Of a DNA stretch of 64,000 nucleotides, positions 33,716 to 40,497 are shown piece after piece (within the stretch, counting starts at the first letter, position 1; each line of letters starts with the position of its first letter). The notes beneath the pieces were generated by a model. The model was not told the DNA's origin and searched no databases. It saw only the letters and a list, made by a program, of their open reading frames with translations. The stretch comes from Hydrococcus rivularis NIES-593 (GTDB lineage: Bacteria > Cyanobacteriota > Cyanobacteriia > Cyanobacteriales > Microcystaceae). A program made the translations under genes and the position numbers. The stretch spans positions 248,001 to 312,000 of the forward strand of contig NZ_MRCB01000001.1 of the NCBI RefSeq assembly GCF_001904635.1, in the 5' to 3' direction.

Positions 33716-34389
33716 TCTTCTACTTCCTTAGCTGGACTGACTTTAGCGCGATAGAGCAGCTTTTCTCCCTGTCGATAGCCTACATATCGGACTTTAACCA
33801 TCTCGCCCGGTTCGGCAGATCCTTCCATAAGTTGATGCCATCGAGGATCGTAGGGAACTTTGTCGCCAACAGACGCGATCGCTTCTACTGCCCAAGATTC
33901 TAATAAATCCAGTATGGGTTTCATCAGTGGCAGCAATTTCACGGCTGGCAATTGAGGATTCTGCTGTGCGACTGACGCAGCCGTGGGCCATTGTAATAGC
34001 CAAGGCTCCAATCGTTGCAGGCTCGCTTGCTGAAATTCTCTCGCGATCGTTTCTCGCTGTTGTTCTAGTTGTTGTTGCAGCCGCTGGTATTCCTGCCTAA
34101 GAGCGTCTCTAGTGGCTGAATCGTCTTCTTGTTTGAGATCGCTCGGCTGCAAATCTTCTGGGCAAAATAGCGTCAGTAACTTATCGACTGGAACCTGTAA
34201 AGTTTGAGATAGTTTCAGGAGAATTTCGATCGGCATTTTGGGCATCAAGCCGTATTGGAGACGTATTAATTGCAGTTCGGCAATCCCTGACCGTTGACTT
34301 AGTTCGCTCAAGCTAGCAATCCCTAACCGCTCCATCAGTTGAAGCAGGAGTTGATGATTTTTGAGGTAGATAGATCGATCGGCGGACAT
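33703..34389 (-). CDS. HTH (XRE-like) protein with GrpE-like C-terminus
   Basis: Residues about 14-72 form a helix-turn-helix of the XRE type (QLMERLGIASLSELSQRSGIAELQLIRLQYGLMPKMPIEILLKLSQTLQVPVDKLL). A coiled-coil follows (about 88-125, ALRQEYQRLQQQLEQQRETIAREFQQA), then a region ending in DPRWHQLMEGSAEPGEMVKVRYVGYRQGEKLLYRAKVSPAKE. This last part resembles the GrpE beta domain, in which VKxGYxxGDxLLRPAxVxV is typical. Similar cyanobacterial proteins are annotated as GrpE-like, but the true nucleotide-exchange activity is unproven and a DNA-binding domain is not part of canonical GrpE. 228 aa; ATG at 34389. It lies 39 bases upstream of the srx stop side on the same strand. Confidence 0.75.
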   Translation of the reverse strand: MSADRSIYLKNHQLLLQLMERLGIASLSELSQRSGIAELQLIRLQYGLMPKMPIEILLKLSQTLQVPVDKLLTLFCPEDLQPSDLKQEDDSATRDALRQEYQRLQQQLEQQRETIAREFQQASLQRLEPWLLQWPTAASVAQQNPQLPAVKLLPLMKPILDLLESWAVEAIASVGDKVPYDPRWHQLMEGSAEPGEMVKVRYVGYRQGEKLLYRAKVSPAKEVEETGD

Positions 34390-34428
34390 AGAGCGAATGA
34401 GAGAAGGGGAGAGAGGAAGATCTAAAAA

Positions 34429-34692
34429 CTATGCTAAATGTTTTTGCAGGACTGCGCGAGGAGCGCGACGCACTCTACATTTGATTGTCTCTTTTCCGAG
34501 GCGCTGGTGAGCCTCGTAGCGATGGCAACCAGAAAAGCCATAGTATTGCCCATCGACTTCTAATACGTCAATGGGTTCTCTTAAACCCTCTTGAGCAATT
34601 GACTCCATTAGCATCGCCACTTTTTCAGGATTGGTTTGTCGCGGTAAGGGACGACGAATTTGGGATACGGGAATTTCTTCGATCCTAATCAT
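34429..34692 (-). CDS. srx: Sulfiredoxin
   Basis: Srx repairs over-oxidised 2-Cys peroxiredoxins by ATP-dependent reduction of cysteine sulfinic acid. The 87-residue chain has the conserved opening IEEIPVSQIRRPLPRQTNPEKVAMLMESIAQEGLREPIDVLEVDGQYYGFSGCHRYEAHQRLG, with catalytic Cys56 in FSGCHR, which also resembles a ParB-like fold, and the C-terminal TIKCRVRRAPRAVLQKHL. Start codon ATG at 34692. It is followed 39 bases downstream by the HTH/GrpE-like gene, so an oxidative-stress unit is possible. Confidence 0.95.
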   Translation of the reverse strand: MIRIEEIPVSQIRRPLPRQTNPEKVAMLMESIAQEGLREPIDVLEVDGQYYGFSGCHRYEAHQRLGKETIKCRVRRAPRAVLQKHLA

Positions 34693-34776
34693 CTTGAGTT
34701 CGCTCGATTGTATATTTTTCTTACTCTATAAATCATACTCGTTATGACTTTGATCTGCAAGCGCATTCCTAATACC

Positions 34777-34863
34777 AATTCGCAATTATCAGTTCGCAAT
34801 TAGTCAACAGTTCTGGGTGTAAGGCTTGTTCATCGAGCATTTGTAGCGTTCTTTTTTAGAAAT
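34777..34863 (+). repeat. 87-nt dispersed repeat, copy 2
   Basis: Ungapped partner of 3476-3562, at about 88 percent identity by eye. It sits in the spacer 34693-35017, upstream of the small gene at 35018. The rest of that spacer contains no gene; GATGTCCCTAGACCCCTTGG just after the repeat is partly palindromic. Confidence 0.75.
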
Positions 34864-35017
34864 GGTATAACTTGATTTACTGGGGACGGGATGTCCCTAG
34901 ACCCCTTGGGGGCAGATGGGTGCATGAATATCTTTTTGTCTCTGTTAATTTGTATGAATTTTGAGGGAATTCTTAGAGTGTAACTCTGAGAATTTTTAGC
35001 TAACTACGAAAACCAGT

Positions 35018-35311
35018 ATGAACGACGAAGTTTCTAATAATAGATTTCCTCATTTGCCGCAGGAAGTACAAAGTCTGATTGCTCAAAATGCACCAAGTAC
35101 AGTTCACGTAGAAACAAAAAGCAATAAACATGGGCAACGTTATAAATGCTATGACCAAAGTGGCAGATGTATTGGACGAATTAAAGGCGCTCCAGGCTCG
35201 CGATATTGGCAGCCAGATGTCGGACAATACGACAAGCACCACAGCAAAAAAGTCGATCCGCTAGATATTGCTCGCGGTGTTGGAATCTCTGTCTTGAAGT
35301 CTCTTTTCTAA
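35018..35311 (+). CDS. Hypothetical 97-aa protein
   Basis: I do not recognise it. The chain has a short N-terminal segment (NDEVSNNRFPHLPQEVQSLIAQNAPSTVHVETKS), then a region with KHGQRYKCYDQSGRCIGRIKGAPGSRYWQPDVG, with two cysteines and Arg/Gly/Tyr, and a basic helix near the end (DKHHSKKVDPLDIARGVGISVLKSLF). The last 18 residues could be amphipathic and membrane-associated. The RYKCYDQSGRCIGR stretch suggests a small beta fold with nucleic-acid affinity, which is speculative. The ATG has no strong ribosome binding site. A strong terminator follows 9 bases after the stop, supporting a real transcript. Confidence 0.65.
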   Translation: MNDEVSNNRFPHLPQEVQSLIAQNAPSTVHVETKSNKHGQRYKCYDQSGRCIGRIKGAPGSRYWQPDVGQYDKHHSKKVDPLDIARGVGISVLKSLF

Positions 35312-35319
35312 TAACTGGT

Positions 35320-35346
35320 GTCGCCCGCAGACGGGCGACGTTTTTT
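35320..35346 (+). terminator. Rho-independent terminator of the 97-aa gene
   Basis: Perfect 8-bp stem GTCGCCCG (35320-35327) with CGGGCGAC (35332-35339), CAGA loop, then GTTTTTTA. Textbook form. Confidence 0.93.
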
Positions 35347-35354
35347 ACTCCACA

Positions 35355-35386
35355 TAAAACAGGCAGCCAGAAACTTTCTGACTGCC
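35355..35386 (-). terminator. Terminator of the sigma-factor gene
   Basis: On the minus strand GGCAGTCAGAAA (35386-35375) faces TTTCTGGCTGCC (35373-35362), with one G-T pair, followed by TGTTTTATG. It lies 24 bases after the sigma gene stop and beside the convergent terminator at 35320-35346. Confidence 0.8.
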
Positions 35387-35410
35387 CGTTAATTGCTATC
35401 CGATTAGTGT

Positions 35411-36367
35411 TTAACTAGCCAAATATTCTCGAATACTTCCTTTGCGCTGGCGCAATTTCGAGAGCGCTTCCCGTTCGATCTGTCTGACTCGTTCCCGACT
35501 GATATTGAGACGAATGCCGATTTTAGCTAGCGTTAGAGGCTTTCCGTCGGTCAATCCGAACCGCAGCGCTAAAACCTCTCGCTGTTGCGGGGTCAAATCC
35601 GCCATCAATTTCTCTAAATCTAACTGGAGCGAGGAATGGATAGCATAATCCTCTGGCAAAGGTCCCGTATCCTCCAGAAGTTCTCCCAATTCTGTATCGT
35701 GATTGTCTCCTACCCGCAAATCTAGCGACAGAGGTTGGCGGGCGCGTTCGAGATAATCTCGAACTTGTTTGGGAGTTAATTCCAGCTCTTGAGCCAATTC
35801 TGCTATGGTAGCAGCTCGTCCGTTCTCCTGAGCCAACTGACGCTGGGCTTTCTTGATTTTATTAAGTTTTTCTGTGATGTGGATGGGCAGGCGGATAGTA
35901 CGGCTTTTTTCGGCAATAGCGCGGGTAATAGCTTGTCGAATCCACCAATATGCATAGGTAGAAAAGCGATAGCCTTTAGTCGGATCGAACTTCTCCACGC
36001 CTCGCTGCATTCCGAGAGTACCTTCCTGGATTAAATCGAGTAAGTCGAGATTGCGCTTGAGGTATTTTTTGGCAACCGATACAACCAGGCGTAAATTGGC
36101 TTCAACCATTTTACGTTTAGCCGCATCTCCGGCTGCAATGAGGTTGTGCAGTTCGGCTTCTGTTAACTCAGCGGCGGCTGCCCACTCGGAATCAGTTGGT
36201 TCTTTGCCAAGTTTTTGCCTCAGAGATTCTTTTAGGTTTTCTAAGACAACTAATCGTTGTACTCGTTTGGCATAGTGAATTTCCTCTTCGTGAGTGAGCA
36301 AGGGAACGCGACCAATTTCCCTTAAATAGGCGCGGACTGGGTCGGTAAAGTTCTTGTCGGTTCTCAT
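35411..36367 (-). CDS. Group 2 RNA polymerase sigma-70 factor
   Basis: A sigma factor of 318 aa with region 1.2 ([29 protein letters not shown]), 2.1-2.4 ([62 protein letters not shown]), 3.0-3.1 ([42 protein letters not shown]) and 4.2 ([28 protein letters not shown]). It lacks the long region 1.1 of the primary SigA, so it is one of the non-essential stress or light sigmas (SigB to SigE). Region 1.2 starts almost at residue 8. It may respond to darkness, heat or high light, as group 2 factors do, but I cannot assign the letter. ATG at 36367; monocistronic, with the terminator noted. Confidence 0.93.
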   Translation of the reverse strand: MRTDKNFTDPVRAYLREIGRVPLLTHEEEIHYAKRVQRLVVLENLKESLRQKLGKEPTDSEWAAAAELTEAELHNLIAAGDAAKRKMVEANLRLVVSVAKKYLKRNLDLLDLIQEGTLGMQRGVEKFDPTKGYRFSTYAYWWIRQAITRAIAEKSRTIRLPIHITEKLNKIKKAQRQLAQENGRAATIAELAQELELTPKQVRDYLERARQPLSLDLRVGDNHDTELGELLEDTGPLPEDYAIHSSLQLDLEKLMADLTPQQREVLALRFGLTDGKPLTLAKIGIRLNISRERVRQIEREALSKLRQRKGSIREYLAS

Positions 36368-37000
36368 AAGTAAAGGTCGAGTAGGGGTTGATCTGAGCTA
36401 ATAAGATGAGATTTGTAGGACAGTTGGTCGATTGAATGACTGAAAAGATCGAGCTAAAAATAATCTTTACTTATAGTTTTGTAACTCAAAGGAGCCAGTG
36501 AATTGTGAAGACGGTAGGGGGATAAAGAGGTGTGTGCGGATAAAAATCCTTATCCTACAGGCGCTTGGTAAGCGCATGCCGAGATGAAACCGTTTGATTT
36601 TTTGGTGGGCATGTTCTAAATGTTGCTTAACAATCTTAGCTTATCTGTTAAGCTTTGTAAAGTTTCTGTGAGAATCTGGCAAACTTTTGATGTCGGGGTC
36701 AATGGCTTGGAGATCGCAGTTGCGATCGCGTAAAGTTTAAAGATAAAGCGCTTATAGTATCAAGGTACCCACATTAAAGTTAAATGTATGCATCCTAAGA
36801 AACAAAATTAAAAAATTATTTTTTACTGCTAAGACTACGACTTCTAGGCTAGGAAAACTATTCTGTTTTTTTTACTGCTTTGAGAGTTTAGAGTAGATTC
36901 TCGCTCAGAATGGTAATATAGAAAACATTGCCATCTACCAAAAGATATATCTTAGAGAAATAATCTTAGGTCGGGTTAACTTAGTCAAAAGGGATTTGAT
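36368..37000 (-). other. Long spacer upstream of the sigma gene
   Basis: No gene is supported in 633 bases. It should hold the sigma-factor promoter and leader. A small hairpin GCGCTT (36561-36566) with AAGCGC (36570-36575) around GGT is the clearest structure. The remainder is AT-rich, with short oligo-T runs that are not convincing as terminators for the ABC gene (which ends at 37001 on the same strand). Confidence 0.5.
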
Positions 37001-38821
37001 TTATCCTAACATTTGTAATCGATACAAGCTGGCATACAATCCATTTTGTTCGAGTAACTCGTCATGAGTGCCCGTTTCAACCAATCGGCCTTTTTTAAGC
37101 ACTAAAATCCTATCAACATTACGAATAGTTGATAAGCGATGAGCAATAATAATTGCCGTTCGATTTTCCAATAGACGATATAAAGCGTCTTGAATTAATG
37201 CTTCTGTCCCTACATCTAAACTAGAAGTCGCTTCGTCTAGGACTAAAATGTGAGGATTGCGAATAGCAACGCGAGCGAAGGCTAAAAGCTGTTTTTGTCC
37301 TCCCGATAAATTTGTTCCTCTCTCGCGCAATTGAGTGTTATAGCCTTGAGGGAATTCTTCGATAAAGCGATCGACATTGGTCAGTCTAGCTGCTGCTTTT
37401 ATCTGTTCTAGAGAATAATTTTCTCCTAAAGTAATATTGCGCTTAATATCGCCAGTGAAGAGAAAGCTATCCTGAAGAATAACTCCGATATAGCGGCGTA
37501 ATTGAGCTTGAGGAATATCTCGAATATCAACCCCATCGACTAAAATTCGTCCTTTAGTCGGTTCGTAAAGGCGACATAAAAGCCGAATAATCGAACTTTT
37601 TCCCGCACCTGTCGGTCCTACTAAAGCAATCTTTTCTCCTGGACGGATTGTAAAGTTTAAATTAGTTAGAATATAATCATTTTCTTGGTAGGCAAACCAA
37701 ACATTTTCAAAGCGAATTTCTCCTGTGTAATTTGTCTTTTGTCTTTTGTCCTTTGCTAAAGACGATTTTCGATCGCGAATTTCTATTGGTTCGCTCATCA
37801 ATTCGCTAATGCGTTCGATCGCGGTGAAACCCGATTGAAAAATCGTAAATTTTTCTGCAAATTGTCGCAGCGGATTGAACAATTTCTGGGCAAAAAGAAT
37901 AAAGGCAGATAAAGTTCCCAGATCGATAGTTTTGTTGAGCACCAAAATGCCACCCAACCAGAGAACGCCTGCGATCGCAATTAAAGAAATCCATTCCAAA
38001 GTTGCAGAAACGGCGGAATCGTGGAAAATCGTGCGATCGACTTCTTTGCGATAGCGTAGATTGATCGATCGGAACATTTCACTATTGAAACGTTCTCGAC
38101 GAAATAACTGCACCACATTGATTCCAGCGATATTCTCCTGCAACATGGAGTTTAATTTTGCAAGTTCCTCTCTCGCTTGATAATTTGCCTTGCGATACTG
38201 CCGCTGGAAGTAAATAATCAAAGCCGTCACTGGAATCAGCATCAACACCAATATCGATGCTAACTGCCATTGACGCAGGAAAATGACGACGACAATCGTT
38301 AATATATAAATAAAATCGCTAATAACGCCGATCGCGCCGCTGGCAAAAACATCTCCTAATGCCTCCACATCGCTAGTGATGCGAGTGACCAAGCGTCCTA
38401 CAGGCGTGCGTTCAAAAAATTGGGTCGATAGGGATGTTACGTGGGTGAATAAATCATCCCGTACTGCTGCCGTGATTTCCTGTCCGACTTTTTGTACCAA
38501 ATATCCTTGGGCCGAGGCAAAAATTAAGCGAACGACAATCGTCATCAATAGTAGGACGATGAGAATATTTAATCCTTGTGCCAGAGAAACATTTATCAAA
38601 AAAGACCAAGTTGGTTCTTGCTGCAACAAAGAAATTGCCTGACCGACAATCAGCGGTTGAACTGCTCCCGCAATTGAGACAGGAATTAGTAAAATAATAG
38701 AAATTATTAGTAGAGTCCGGTTGCGACGAGCATAGGGAATTAGCCTCAGCAACAGCCGCCAATCGTTTTCGCGGGGTCTACGTCTAAGCTGTGGTTCTGC
38801 TAAAGGGGAGGAATCTGCCAT
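37001..38821 (-). CDS. ABC transporter, fused permease and ATPase (exporter, type B)
   Basis: A half-transporter with about six membrane helices (35-53, 84-106, 164-183, 189-206, 277-297, and 299-315) and the cytoplasmic ATPase. Motifs are Walker A GPTGAGKSS (402-410), Q-loop LQDSFLFTG, signature LSGGQ (505-509), Walker B ILVLDE (525-530) with ATSSLD, and H-loop IIAHRLSTI. The architecture fits MsbA/BmrA-like lipid or drug exporters that work as dimers. A linker KDKRQKT (357-363) joining the membrane and ATP domains is encoded by three TTTTGTC-like heptamers (37731-37757), indicating a repeat insertion in frame. 606 aa is normal. The substrate is unknown. Confidence 0.93.
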   Translation of the reverse strand: MADSSPLAEPQLRRRPRENDWRLLLRLIPYARRNRTLLIISIILLIPVSIAGAVQPLIVGQAISLLQQEPTWSFLINVSLAQGLNILIVLLLMTIVVRLIFASAQGYLVQKVGQEITAAVRDDLFTHVTSLSTQFFERTPVGRLVTRITSDVEALGDVFASGAIGVISDFIYILTIVVVIFLRQWQLASILVLMLIPVTALIIYFQRQYRKANYQAREELAKLNSMLQENIAGINVVQLFRRERFNSEMFRSINLRYRKEVDRTIFHDSAVSATLEWISLIAIAGVLWLGGILVLNKTIDLGTLSAFILFAQKLFNPLRQFAEKFTIFQSGFTAIERISELMSEPIEIRDRKSSLAKDKRQKTNYTGEIRFENVWFAYQENDYILTNLNFTIRPGEKIALVGPTGAGKSSIIRLLCRLYEPTKGRILVDGVDIRDIPQAQLRRYIGVILQDSFLFTGDIKRNITLGENYSLEQIKAAARLTNVDRFIEEFPQGYNTQLRERGTNLSGGQKQLLAFARVAIRNPHILVLDEATSSLDVGTEALIQDALYRLLENRTAIIIAHRLSTIRNVDRILVLKKGRLVETGTHDELLEQNGLYASLYRLQMLG

Positions 38822-38929
38822 TAAAAATTGTTAGGTAATGCGATAGATAAGATAACGCACATTCTTTAAATGTAGCCTATGCTGCCGCAGATCCTGCCAT
38901 CTCACGGCGTTAACTGGTTGCTGTAATCA

Positions 38930-39094
38930 TTACCCTTGTTTTTGCCCTGTTGTTTCTCGCCTACTCTCTAACCGTTTCTCCCACTTTTGGCTAAATCTTT
39001 CTCCCATTTCATAGAGATCCCTAGCTTTGTGTTCGGCATCTTTGGCAAGTTCAAGGAGTTCTAGGAGTTTTTTTTCATCCGGTAATTCATTCAT
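38930..39094 (-). CDS. Small coiled-coil hypothetical protein, 54 aa
   Basis: A highly charged helical protein (MNELPDEKKLLELLELAKDAEHKARDLYEMGERFSQKWEKRLESRR, then polar tail) whose heptad-like pattern suggests a coiled coil. There are two possible ATGs: 39124, and 39094 which has AAAGAGA about 7 bases upstream and gives a more natural N-terminus; I use the latter. It lies 110 bases upstream of the ABC exporter gene, same strand, so may be co-transcribed with it. No family identified. Confidence 0.55.
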   Translation of the reverse strand: MNELPDEKKLLELLELAKDAEHKARDLYEMGERFSQKWEKRLESRRETTGQKQG

Positions 39095-39149
39095 GGTAAA
39101 TCTCTTTCTAATACCATTTTTCATTCATTAATGACACAGATAGTCGATC

Positions 39150-39189
39150 GCCCTCACCCCAACCCCTCTCCCAAATAGGGAGAAGGGAG
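39150..39189. repeat. CCCTCACCCCAACCCCTCTCCC repeat
   Basis: A pyrimidine-rich block with a partly complementary AGGGAGAAGGGAG tail. Phrases of this sort (CCTCATCC... and GAGAGGGGTTGGGATGAGGG) also fill the element at 39942-40080. It sits between a small gene and hisG. Confidence 0.5.
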
Positions 39190-39206
39190 AAGAATGTCGA
39201 TCGCGA

Positions 39207-39866
39207 CTAATGAAAATTGGTATAAGTTCTCTGTAGAGTCTCCTGAGACAGCTTTTCTACCCAATCATGCAAATTATACAAGCCGAGGCGATAGCTTAAT
39301 GGATGGGCAATCAGCCTTGCAGTACTTTCAAAGAGAACGTCAATTTCAATCAGCCCATTTTCCCGTAAGGTGCGTCCCGTAGAGACTAAATCGACGATTG
39401 CCTCCGACATTCCTGTAATTGGCCCTAATTCGACCGAACCATAGAGGGGAATAATTTCTACGGGTAAATTTAACTTACGAAAATATTCCTTAGCACAGTG
39501 AACGAATTTTGAGGCAACTCTACCGTGGGGGGGGAGTTCGAGCGATCGCTTGTAAGAACTAGCCTCCGGTACTGCTACCGACATGCGACAGTAGCCAAAT
39601 TTTAAATCGGCTAAATTTGCTACTTTAGGACTCTTTTCTAGCAAAACATCATAGCCGACAATACCTAACTGTGCCTGACCGTATTCTACATAGACGGGAA
39701 CGTCTTGCGCTCTTACCAATATCGCTTTAGCCGTATTGGTGGGATCGGCAATCTGAAGTTGGCGGTTGCGGTCGTCGAGAAATGCGCTAAAATCGAGTCC
39801 TACACTTTTAAAAAGATTAATACTATCGGACAGGAGTGCTCCTTTGGGCAATGCGATCGTGATCAT
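39207..39866 (-). CDS. hisG: ATP phosphoribosyltransferase, short form
   Basis: First and committed step of histidine synthesis: ATP plus PRPP to phosphoribosyl-ATP. The N-terminus [24 protein letters not shown], the segment [24 protein letters not shown], and the PRPP-binding motif [18 protein letters not shown] (about 155-172) are clear. At 219 aa, without the C-terminal regulatory domain, it is the short form, which works with HisZ, a histidyl-tRNA-synthetase-like partner. HisZ is not in the window. I use the ATG at 39866; a TTG at 39872 adds two residues. Not near the hisC-hisN pair 35 kb away. Confidence 0.95.
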   Translation of the reverse strand: MITIALPKGALLSDSINLFKSVGLDFSAFLDDRNRQLQIADPTNTAKAILVRAQDVPVYVEYGQAQLGIVGYDVLLEKSPKVANLADLKFGYCRMSVAVPEASSYKRSLELPPHGRVASKFVHCAKEYFRKLNLPVEIIPLYGSVELGPITGMSEAIVDLVSTGRTLRENGLIEIDVLFESTARLIAHPLSYRLGLYNLHDWVEKLSQETLQRTYTNFH

Positions 39867-39941
39867 TAGCAATTAAACCATACGCTATTTCTGAAGGTAT
39901 CACTATAGTGGCTCTTGGGACTGGCTATATTAAAATTCCTG

Positions 39942-40080
39942 GTTGACTGACAAATCTTTGCCCCCTCATCCTTAAATCCCTTCTTCCACAAGGGGCGAAG
40001 GGACTTCAGGACAAATTCTTAAGTGGAAAGTCCCTCTTCTGCTCTGGGAGAGGGGTTGGGATGAGGGTGTGTCAGTCAAC
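39942..40080. mobile_element. 139-bp element with GTTGACTGACA inverted ends
   Basis: Perfect 11-bp ends: GTTGACTGACA (39942-39952) and TGTCAGTCAAC (40070-40080). TAAAATT occurs just outside each end, a possible target duplication or coincidence. The interior consists of CCTCATCC ... GGATGAGG blocks that are themselves complementary, so the whole can fold back. No ORF. It lies in the spacer between hisG and the helicase-like gene (39867-40497), which has no gene. Confidence 0.6.
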
Positions 40081-40219
40081 TAGATTAAAATTTTGTTCGG
40101 GGAGCAGTAGCTAAAGGAGAAATTCTCCGTCTAAGATGCTAGAGTCTGTTTAAAATGAAATCTTGCGCTCGTCTCAACAGTTCGCCCCTCGATGTTCTAT
40201 CGCTGCCTCATATATTTTC

Positions 40220-40267
40220 AGTCCATTTTAATGGACTTTATATATAAGACGGGGAATTCATTCCCCG
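40220..40267. repeat. Two-hairpin module related to the 5670/16867 elements (copy C)
   Basis: Palindrome AGTCCATTTTAATGGACT (40220-40237), then hairpin CGGGGAA-TTCA-TTCCCCG (40250-40267). The same order and loop (AATTCATT) occur in copies A and B, with different stems. The 16-bp ends are absent, so only part of the element is kept. Confidence 0.6.
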
Positions 40268-40312
40268 ACGGCTAATGCGACTGGTACAAGATCTCAGCTT
40301 GATTTTTGGGTT

Positions 40313-40446
40313 CCAATACAATAACCCCTAGTGCGACTAACAGGAGTCGCTTTTCAGGAACCATTGGCGAGAGAGGCGCTTGCGCTAACGCACGCGCTAC
40401 GCTTTCGGTACTACCTATTATGACTAATTAAACGGATTTGAGATCG
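40313..40446. repeat. Relative of the 61153-61247 element, rearranged
   Basis: The right end ACTACCTATTATGACTAATT and AAACGGATTTGAGAT (40411-40445) matches that at 61213-61247, and the internal block GTGCGACTAACAGGAGTCGC is an inverted copy of the corresponding block there. About 60 bases rich in GCGC/GCTTGC are inserted between. The left boundary is uncertain. Confidence 0.45.
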
Positions 40447-40497
40447 ATGTTTTGGCAAAATAAAGTCACAATAAAATAACTTTATGCCTATGACTAG

